A program made the translations under genes and the position numbers. Of a stretch of DNA of 64,000 bases, positions 55,786 through 64,000 are shown piece by piece; positions within the stretch are counted from its first letter, which is position 1, and every line of letters begins with the position of its first letter. The stretch comes from Rhizophlyctis rosea. Taxonomy: Eukaryota; Chytridiomycota; Chytridiomycetes; Rhizophlyctidales; Rhizophlyctidaceae. Location of the stretch: NCBI GenBank assembly GCA_027596075.1, contig JADGJC010000129.1, positions 1 through 64,000 of the forward strand. Direction: 5' to 3'. Under the pieces are notes generated by a model that was not told the origin of the DNA, ran no database searches, and saw nothing but the letters and a program-made list of their open reading frames with translations.

Positions 55786-56845
55786 TCACTGATACGCCGC
55801 AGTCTCCTTCTCACACCACTCCCAAAACTTCTCCGCATTCCCATTCCTCGCCCCCTCCAACACATCGCTCCTCAAATTCTCCGTATCAATCCTCCCCCAC
55901 GGAATAATATACCCCCCATTAGTCTCCTTCGTCACCTCCGGACTCCATCCAGCAAACAGCTCTGTGTACCCTCCCAACTTGGCTTCATGAAACAAGGGTT
56001 GGAAGAGCATACTCTCAACCTTCGATATGTGACGTTGTAGCTCTGTACGCAAATTACCAGGATTCCAAGCAACGAAAAGAACGTTTTCGTCCGTGTATCG
56101 CCGCGCAAATTCGTGCGCTAGGAAGAAGTTTCCGGCTTTGGATTGGGCGTAGTCTGTTGATGGGGTGTTGTGTACTTTTGGCGCACCTGTCGATGGGTCA
56201 AATTCGACGCCGCCTTTGGGAGAGCCGAGTTGGACTACTAGGGAACCGGCAAAGGTCGCGCGGACGGTGTTTGGCGGGGAGGTTTTGGCTGTTTGAGAAA
56301 GGATGGGGAGGAGGAGGTGTGTGAAGAGGTAGGGGCCTAGACAGTTCGTGCCCATTTGGACTTCGTGGTTGTGGGCGTCTTTTGTGCCTACGGGCGGAGT
56401 CATGACCCCAGCATTGTTGGTAAGGACGTCTAGGCGGGTCTCCTTGGAGAGGAAGGATTGGACGGCGGGTTTGATTGTTACCAGGTTTGAGAAGTCAACC
56501 TTTGTGTGAAGGGTAGCAAGTGTTGGGATCAGGACTTTGCAGAAAGAAGTCAATTTCTTCCAATAATGTGAGTCTTACCAGCAGGAATTCCAATCTTCCG
56601 GTTGAGTTGGGGAACTCCGCTTTCAATCCTTCAATGGCCTTCAAAGCCTTCTGTTCTGTCCGACCGGCAACATAGATAGTTGCATTTTTCTGATACAGGA
56701 AACGGACTAATTCAAGACCACAACCCGTATACCCGCCCGTGACAATGTGGACTTTGCCGGATTGGTCAGGTAGGTGGGTTTCCGTAAAGGTAGGAGGTGG
56801 GAGGTTGAAACTCTGTTTGTAGAAGGAGGATGCTTGCGCGCCCAT
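55786..56845 (-). CDS. Short-chain dehydrogenase/reductase
   Basis: NAD(P)-dependent oxidoreductase of the classical SDR fold, 326 residues in two exons (56579-56845 and 55786-56499). The intron joins RLEFLL to VDFSNLVTIKPAVQSFL. Visible motifs: the cofactor-binding TGGYTGCGLELV (TGxxxGxG), the NNAG motif in LDVLTNNAGVMTPP, the catalytic YAQSK, and NPGNLRTEL after it. The adenine-side residues AGRTEQKA follow beta-2, where Arg suggests NADP preference (inferred). A 30-residue N-terminal lead (MGAQASSFYKQSFNLPPPTF) precedes the fold, as in WW-domain-oxidoreductase-like fungal SDRs. The substrate is unknown. No neighbouring biosynthetic genes hint at a pathway. Confidence 0.92.
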
Positions 56846-57640
56846 TGTTGACGCTTTGTAGGATACTTTAGGTTAGAGGTTGATTGGATTGCGTTGGGAA
56901 TGAAACGTATTTGAGTATGCGACGTATGAAAGATTGAAAAGCGAAGGGCTCCGCGTGTGGCCGCTTATATTGGGAAGGCGTGATGTTTTTGATCAGGAAT
57001 AGGCAAGTGGCTGCGATACGACGTGGATGTTGATTTTTGGCGCATCACTTCCAGGATTTGTCCGCGGTGTTGGATATCGGACGTCCGAAACGGCTTTGGC
57101 GCCTGCGGAGCCAGATTGATTATGTAAGTAAAGCAGGTCGCGGTCCTCAAACAATACACACATCAGGGGGGCGGGCCGTTCGTGGTGCTGTTGCCGCGCC
57201 CGTTCGAGTCCGATTCGCGAGAAGGAACGAGCTAGTAGGCGAACAAGGGTGGCGAGGGCACGGCGACGTTGGAGCAGTTTGTGAGGGGGATGATGAGTTG
57301 TGAGCTAGCCAACGGCCAAGTCGCAGGATACCGTGCTTGACATTTACCCTTCGCCGCTGCTGTGAAGGAAAATTTAAGCTTTTTCATTGTAAGGAACAAT
57401 CCCGCCTCTGAGGACAAGCTATGCATCTGTTCAGGCATTCTCGCACTACTTCATCCGTATAAATGTATTGACAAACATAGCTACGTTCAATGCTTGTCAG
57501 TTCATGGTAACAGTGAATGTCTTGGATAGCTCTATCTAGTCCTATCAATCTATTTGGGCATATTGCATCTATCTATGAATCCTATCACTTCACTTACTTC
57601 CTTAACACTACACCCGACCAAAAGCGCTCACGTCGCCACA
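56846..57640. other. Gene-free stretch
   Basis: Promoter of the SDR gene and 3' flank of the HET-DM9 gene. Short ORFs only. Confidence 0.4.
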
Positions 57641-60371
57641 TCAAACAATAACAAGGCTCTCAAACCTCTCCGCATCCTCCCAACACCCCTTCCAACTTCC
57701 AATAACCGGTCCCAAATACTTGTATGTCCCCTTCGCACCCCCCAAAGCTTCCAGCAACACACCACCCATAACGTCGCACCGGTTCTTCCTGAATGTCCAA
57801 ATTACCAGCTTTTCACCTTTGGACCAGGAAGATGGAAAGGGAAGCGTGTTGTCTTCGGATCCATCGTCGTCATCCACATCTTCGTTGTCGTCATCTCCGT
57901 CACCATCTTCGGGTTCTGTTTTCTCCTGTTTTGAGAGCCATTTCTGGGCGTTTTTGGAGTCGACAAGGATTTCATATTCGTCGAGGGTGATTTCTTTGGG
58001 GGGGAAATCGGGGCGTTAAGCTCAAGCTAAGTATTAATTCATCATAAGCATTTACCTGCTCCTCCGTATGCGATGTGACAACCGTCTGGCAAGTGGCGAC
58101 CAGCTTTACCAACATGGAGGCCGCCCTCATGGTACACACGTGCTGCAAATAGCGGTTATGAATTGGGTATTTACTAAATCTAGATCTGATTACACCATTA
58201 ACTCACCAATGTAAAGCGGATTACCATTGCCTTCCTGGCCAGCCTGTACAGCTCCGTCGGGAATCTTATTGCCTGTGGTAGAGACCTGAAGCCATAAAAA
58301 GATTGTAACGATGGATATGACGATACAGAGGGAATTCATAAACTGAATGACAAACCTTACCCAAGATGTTGGTGGCAGCATATCACTCTGCTCCACTTCT
58401 TCCCATGAACTGTCTGCTTCTTCATCATCTCCCTCCAGCTTCTCATTGTCCTCAACGTCCTCTCCTTCATTTTCTTCATCTTCATTGTCATTCTCCTCCT
58501 GACCAACGTCACCACCCTCCCCTTCTTTCTCGCCATCTTCTTCATCTCCCTGCGCCTCCTGGTCGTCCTCTCCATCCTCTCCTCCTTCTTCCGCATCTTC
58601 CGCGCCATCCTCCTCCTCACCATTGTCACCACCCTCCTCCTCCTCATCTCCATAAACTCCACTCAAACAAACAACCTCGACTCCCTTCCCCTCCACATCA
58701 CAAACCCAAGCCCTATCCCACCCAATATTGAACGAGACCCAACTGGTGAAGTCCGGATCGTCTTTTGCCTTACTCTTCTTGAATGTCTCCCTAAACACTA
58801 AACGTCCCTTTACGCCTCGCGCGTTCGTGATCCGCACACCCTCACCACCCAAGAGTTCCGGATCGCACAGTGCGCTCAATTCATCGTCGGTGACGATCCA
58901 ATTGTCCATGCTTTGTGGTGCCCAGGTCAGGCCGATTTGTTTGAGGTGGGGACCGGACGTGCGCATGAGGGCTAGAGCACTGCGTGGAGTGATGTGGGAG
59001 AGGAGGCGCCGGTAGATTGTGTCAAGGTCGTCGGTGTAGGAGATGGGGAAATCGTCGACTTCTGAGAGGAGACCTGATGCACAATATTGACATAATGTCA
59101 CTAAGATAAATGATAGAAAGATCCCCGGCATTTGATAAGGAGGGCGTAAAACGCCCTTCGGCGAAGCCTCACCTAAAAGACCATACACCCTATCCTGGTC
59201 CCTCGAACATTGCCTCCCTTTACTAAAGTAAATCGCTTGGGTCGCCGTGACGGTTTCCATCTTCCTCATCAATTGACATCCCATGAAGTTATGACACCCG
59301 TTCCACAAGTCGTCATCAAATCCGCCAGGCCACTCAGTCCCGCCCATCGTAGCCTTCCGAAACACCTCAAACACATCATGCACATCGAAGTTGTTCACTA
59401 ATCCATACTCGCGCGAGGTGTTTTCTGATGTCGGCCAGGAGAGGAAGTACAGATCGATCGGAAGGACAAACTCCTGGAGTGTCCAAACTCGTTGAAGCCA
59501 TGGGTCGCGAAGGAAATCAATACAAGCCTGCAATCTTTTCTTCCCCTTCTTTCCGCCAAATAACTCCTCAACAACCCTCGCATCATGTCGAGACGCGTGA
59601 GTCCACCCAGCATGTCCTCCACCCCACTTCACCAACCCCCTTGCCGCAATCTCGCTCATCTCCTTAAAGTACCCCAAAGCATCGATGCCTTCCTCGTGAC
59701 TCAGTAGGGCAATCGTACCTCCGCCGTTACGGTAGTATTGCCTCATGGCGGTAACTTGCGTCTCGGCGTCGCGGGAGCCGGAGGATTGGTCGATGCAGAG
59801 AACGTCCATCCACAGCCATTTGCACCAGGGGACGGCACGTTGGAGGGTTGTAAGGAGGGTGGAAATTTTGGTTGGGTTGTCGACGGGTGCGGACCAGGTG
59901 CAGCCGTAGGGGGTGAGGTCTTCTGAGTAGGATATGTCGCCCCTTCGTATTGTGGGTGTGAAGTCAGCTTACGATGTCATTGAACGTCCGTTCGATCGCT
60001 TCACGACCCATGTAAACAAACAGAGAGAATCCGCACAAGTAAACAAATGAAACCAATCTCTCTCCCCTTCCCTCCCACACCCACAGAAACCCCCACAAAA
60101 CAAACGCCCTCCATAAAACTCACCAAACATGCGAAATACAAAAATACTTCTGCGCCTCCAACCGACAATACCCACACAACTCGCTCGTAACAACCACCTG
60201 CCTCGTCCGCAAACACATCAACCGCACCGGTAAAGGTCCCAACCGCGCACGCGGGCCCGATCGCGTATTATATTCGCTGATTCGTTTACAACACGCACAG
60301 ACCGCCGGCTGGGCATCCTGGAATTTTTCGAATTGGGTGTCGGAGAGGGTGGTTATTCCTAATGTCAACAT
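57641..60371 (-). CDS. HET domain - transmembrane - DM9 repeat fusion protein
   Basis: 774 residues in five exons whose phases all agree: 60124-60371, 59173-59942, 58207-59073, 58056-58142 and 57641-57993. N-terminus: a Cys-rich segment (CACCKRI, CGYC), then a HET (heterokaryon incompatibility) domain from about residue 76: KYFCISHVWGDISYSED, RAVPWCKWLWMDVLCIDQSS, AETQVTAMRQYYRNGGGTIA, FLRDPWLQRVWTLQEFVLPI, and DQDRVYGLLG. Then a predicted globular part (ISYTDDLDTIYRRLLSHITP), an almost purely Glu/Asp/Gly linker (about 481-565), one hydrophobic helix (FVIQFMNSLCIVISIVTIFL, about 578-600), and a DM9 repeat (DUF3421, about 624-670): NPLYIARVYHEGGLHVGKAG, RHLPDGCHIAYGGAE, LDEYEILVDS. The C-terminal about 100 residues (SSWSKGEKLVIWTF...CWEDAERFESLVIV) are unassigned. 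HET domains trigger cell death on non-self fusion; DM9 proteins are mannose-binding lectins in animals. An ATG further upstream (60512) is in frame; I chose 60371. Confidence 0.83.
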
Positions 60372-60879
60372 GATTTTTGATCGTGCTGGTATGCGAGGAC
60401 GAATTGGCGACATTGGCGAGGAGGATTGGAATTTGGAGGTGGGAGGAAAGGAGGTGATCTTCTCATTGTATAGGATTCTTTGGTGGGGCCCTAATGGTGA
60501 GATTTTCTTCACCCCAAACCCTCATGAAGGGAAGCGGCGACGCGATGGTGTGGGGGCTCCTTTGGGGCGTCCGCGCAGCATCCGGATTCAATTCCGGCAG
60601 CCCACCGCGGAGGGCCGGAGGACCTGCATAACAAATGTATGTGGAACGTAAGTTTGGGCGTCTTCTGCTGCCGCTGAGACAAACCCCTCGGAGCGTGAAA
60701 TTTCATATGCCTCTTTTTGAAAATCCGCTCAAGCAATCAAATAAACGTTCAGTTGGCGTACGGGGCACGGTACAATAAGGACAAACAAAACGATCTTTCC
60801 ATAACATAAATCAAAAAAGCACCAGCACTCCAGACCATAGGAGCCAGTTATTTCTAGCAGACCAGATCTCATTTCCTTC
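60372..60879. other. Intergenic between HET-DM9 and RABGGTA
   Basis: Promoter of the HET-DM9 gene and 3' region of RABGGTA. No gene is seen. Confidence 0.4.
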
Positions 60880-63362
60880 TCACAGCACAACATCAACTCC
60901 CCTCCCCCTCAACCCCCCAACCAACCCCCCCCACCCCTCACTCCCCACAACCGCATTCCCACCAACTTCAAAACTTTCCAACCCACTCACACCCTCCAGC
61001 TCCCTCAACCCTTCCAAACTCCTGATATCGTTCCCCTTAACCCTTAGAATCCTCAACCTCCTCAACCCACTAACACCCTCCACCCTCCTGAGCCGATTAT
61101 CATTGAGATTAATCTCCTCTAATAGTGGAAGGCATGCAACTGATTTCATGGAGCGAATGTGGTTGGAGGAAAGGTCTAGGATGCGAATAGTAAAGAGGGG
61201 TGAGATGGTTTGAGGAGAGAAAGTTGTGAGAGGATTGGGTGAGGGGGCGAAGGTGAAGGATGTTGATGGGGTTGTCTGCCAAAGTATGATAATGGGACGT
61301 CAGCACAATACCAGGATAGCTGAAAAGGCAAACAATGGTCTCTTACCGCTGAAGGATAAACAGCCGCACTAACGGCACGTTGGAGCAAGAAATCGCTTTC
61401 TGTGAGGACAAGGTCAGCCAATCCATTCACGAGGAGATTCTCACATCAATATGCCGTACTCAAATCCCGATAATACTCCGCCCTAAACGAATCCAACTTC
61501 TCCAACCTCCCAAGAATTTTGACAGCCGCCTCGTCACGTCCCCCCACCTCTTTCAACATGTAAACAAGCGTCAACAGCGCCCCTAAACAAATAAACAAAA
61601 GAAGATGTAAACAAACACATTGCACTGAGTGGCAACGCCACGTCCCACCCACATTTACTATCCGGCTCAACCTCCACCAACTCCTCCACGGACTTCAATT
61701 CCCGCTCCCAAATTGAATGCGATTGGTACGTTACATCTTGTTGTTGCTCGTCGGCGTGGACTGGGTCGCTGTCAATGGGCATGGCGGCTTCCACGGTAAC
61801 CGTTGCAGTTGCTGAATAAGGCAGTCAACAAATGGATGCAACGGCAGAACTCTCTTTTCTTTGAACTCACCATCGCCTAATTTGAACTTCCGCAGAATTT
61901 TGCCGCCCAAAGAGCCACCAGATGCAGATCGGAATGCCTCTCTCCCCAATGTCACAACAAGCTCGTTGCCTTTGGGAAGAGCAGGCAACCAGATCGTGTG
62001 AACGGGGGTATATTCGGAAGATTGGGCGGCAGGAGATTGTGTTACTTCGTTGCCGTCAATTGTGACGGAAATAGCTGCTGGTCGTGACATCTAAAAGGAG
62101 TTGCTCGATCAATATCGGGCGATTAAAGCTCCCTTTTTGTCTCTTCCCGCAGGTAGACTTTACCAAAGTGGGCTGATTGAATGACAATACAATGGCCGAT
62201 CTTTCAGTCTCTCGCAGTAGACATGTTCCCAACAATGTAAGCGGTAAAGGCTCTGATGCAAATTGAGCAGATTAGTTGCATGTTCTCTACGAGTCAAACT
62301 GCGTTTCCCATACACACGTTTGCCCAGCAACCACCGCTGATACAACCAAGCGCTCTGATCTGCCGGTTCCGTGTAGACTGCATTGCGCACGAGTTCCAAA
62401 TCTGCCGCACATGCTGATGAGTTTCCATCCTATTAAAATCCACACAGAGCGTCACAAACCCTGCTCAATCGTCTTCTGTTGCTCCACCGGCGTCGTGAAC
62501 GTCGCAAACAACTGTTTACTCCGATAATGCCACGCAGAGTAATTGGAAAAGTTCTGGTGGATCTTTGCGGTTGAGAAATCAAATTCGTCTTTTGGGGTGC
62601 GGTCGGGGAGTTGGGCGATTACGTCGCGTCGGTATTTCCATCCGTGGACTGTTGCACGCGAACAGAAGGGAAGCGATTTCAACATCACCCGTAAGACGAT
62701 ACTGCTGAATGTTTCCACTCACAATTTCGTGCATCTTTATCCAACAACATATCCACCAACTTCAGTTCCCGCGCCCAATCAGGTTGAGGAGAGGACTCCA
62801 ACGTCCAGCGCCGATGGTTCCATAGCCAATATGATTTGGGATTGGTGAGGAGAGCTTGGTCCACTAGTTTGAGCTCCTGTTTGCACCGTGCCTGTTTGGT
62901 AGCTTCATCCCTGCAAGTAAATAATGGTCAGTACTCCGGGTGGCGGAGCCCCAGGTATGGTGAACCAATTACCTACAAGCCTTCGAACAAATGGAGGAGA
63001 ATCTCTCTCCTGAAATTCCATACGGTGTAATGTTCGGGATTGATTGAAAGTACAGTGGCCGTCAGTTTGAGAGCTTCCTCGTCCAGTTCGCCATTTCGCC
63101 GCTGAGCACGGAGCACTATGTTAATCCCTATGGTGCAACACCCAGCAATCGACAATAGGTCGCGTTTACCTTTCGATAAGTACTCTCGCACAGCTCCTTA
63201 TACTCTGCTATTCTTCGCTTATTCTTCTCCCTTCGAGCTTCGAGGACGCTCTCGGGCACCTTGACTTTCTTTTGGTGGTGCTGCAAGATTGAAGGGGGTC
63301 AGTATCACGTTTCGTAGCAGGAGTGAGCGCTAGTCAGCTCATACCGTGCCGTCGGAAGACAT
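60880..63362 (-). CDS. RABGGTA: Rab geranylgeranyltransferase alpha subunit with LRR tail
   Basis: Alpha subunit of the enzyme that attaches geranylgeranyl groups to Rab C-termini, acting with the beta subunit and REP. The first exon is MSSDGT. The next begins [20 protein letters not shown]. Prenyltransferase alpha repeats: [20 protein letters not shown] / [69 protein letters not shown] and [18 protein letters not shown] beta-rich insert follows ([40 protein letters not shown]), in the place of the Ig-like domain of the mammalian protein. Then [20 protein letters not shown] and leucine-rich repeats ([57 protein letters not shown]), ending GRGVDVVL. Keeping both extra domains makes it like the animal and plant enzymes rather than the shorter yeast Bet4. 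Confidence 0.92.
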
Positions 63363-63860
63363 GGTAGCTTATGCTCGCGTTGCCTCTCCAGTAGTGCAAT
63401 TGGTTTGCTTCAGGCAACACGATGAAGTGGTTGTAAACAGCGACATAAGAAGAACGCGCTTGCCTCTGGCCGGAAGTTCGGAACCCAGAAACAGGTCTCT
63501 GATAGCTATTTTTAGCCCTATACACAGCCAAAGGCAAGTTTCAGGGTCCTAGGAAATTGCATTTGCAGAATGGAATTCTCTTGAGGTTAAACTTGCTAAT
63601 GTTATGCACATCATGAATCACCCGTGCGATGATAGCAGTCATGTTTGCGTCCGTGAGGGCCAATGTATAGAAGACAATCATTCAGATCTGGGCCCATTAT
63701 CGACTCGGAAGGGAAATGGTGTCTGATCCTCAGGATTGTCACGCGGCACGTGTGAACGGAAAGACGGTCCATGATTTTCCCTTTGCTCACATGCTCCAGT
63801 AAACACAAGTATCTCTTCCAAAAAATACATATATACATGGCAACCCTCCTCCTCCACCCA
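63363..63860. other. Intergenic, RABGGTA promoter
   Basis: Upstream region of RABGGTA and 3' side of the peroxidase gene, both on the minus strand. No gene is seen. Confidence 0.4.
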
Positions 63861-64000
63861 TCAAAACCGATAAACCTCAGCCCCCTCCGGAAACTCCACC
63901 CCACTCTCCATCAACTTCCTAAACGCTCCAGCAAAATCCCCAAAAAACTTCTCCTGATCTCCCGCATACTCCTCACAAATCCCCCTCAACTCCGGATCCC
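63861..64000 (-). CDS. Cytochrome c peroxidase, C-terminal end only
   Basis: The minus strand from the right edge reads DPELRGICEEYAGDQEKFFG, DFAGAFRKLMESGVEFPEGA, EVYRF and a TGA at 63861-63863. This matches the C-terminal helix region of yeast-type cytochrome c peroxidase (family pattern DP-x4-I-x-EYA-x-DQ-x-FF-x-DF-x-x-AF-x-KL). A class I plant/fungal ascorbate- or hybrid-type peroxidase would look similar over so short a piece. The heme and catalytic residues lie outside the window. Confidence 0.75.
   Translation of the reverse strand, partial: DPELRGICEEYAGDQEKFFGDFAGAFRKLMESGVEFPEGAEVYRF

Overview
The window is nuclear DNA of an intron-rich fungus. Genes are close together on both strands and broken by many short GT-AG introns of roughly 50-100 bp. 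There are two nuclear-type tRNA genes and a full complement of eukaryotic housekeeping genes. The set includes a METTL14-type protein, complex I subunit NDUFB8, a Rab geranylgeranyltransferase alpha subunit with a leucine-rich-repeat tail, a SNF5-GATA fusion and a HET-domain gene. This points to a fungus outside the budding yeasts. An early-diverging (chytrid-like) lineage is my best guess; it is inference, since nothing here fixes the taxon.

Layout. 1-7 kb: a truncated unknown gene (-), tRNA-Trp (-), RPL38 (+), a rhodanese protein (-). 7-15 kb: an HLTF/Rad5-type helicase-ubiquitin ligase (+), a small unknown gene (-), scrambled partial copies of the helicase 3' end, an amidohydrolase (-), an inverted fragment of that amidohydrolase, a DUF1772-like membrane protein (-). 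16-26 kb: a C2H2 zinc-finger protein (+), two tandem paralogues (-) that join an unknown WHxHILDT domain, a RING-like region and a C-terminal ubiquitin-like domain, then an RCC1-repeat protein (+) and a METTL14 homologue (-). 26-36 kb: a tail-anchored coiled-coil protein (+), SNF5-GATA (+), tRNA-Ser (-), a likely gene relic. 36-49 kb: GRAM-TBC-EF-hand RabGAP (-), NAE1/Ula1 (+), SEC13 (-), NDUFB8 (+), eIF2-alpha (-). 50-64 kb: a TPR protein interrupted by one in-frame stop (+), a membrane protein (+), a short-chain dehydrogenase (-), a HET-transmembrane-DM9 fusion (-), RABGGTA (-), and the C-terminus of a cytochrome c peroxidase (-).

Much of the window is general cell biology: translation (RPL38, eIF2-alpha, tRNAs), secretion and Rab control (SEC13, RabGAP, RABGGTA), ubiquitin-family signalling (HLTF, NAE1, RING-UBL pair), chromatin and RNA marking (SNF5, METTL14) and respiration (NDUFB8, cytochrome c peroxidase). 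The unusual material lies in two places. The tandem RING-ubiquitin-like genes at 18.9-22.2 kb end in a ubiquitin-like fold. In the better-preserved copy that fold keeps the Ile44 patch and a Gly-Gly, but lacks Lys48 and Lys63. The gene at 57.6-60.4 kb joins a HET allorecognition domain through an acidic linker and a transmembrane helix to a DM9 lectin-type repeat, an architecture I do not know from the literature. Exon models were made by hand from splice signals and reading frame and have not been tested against transcripts.
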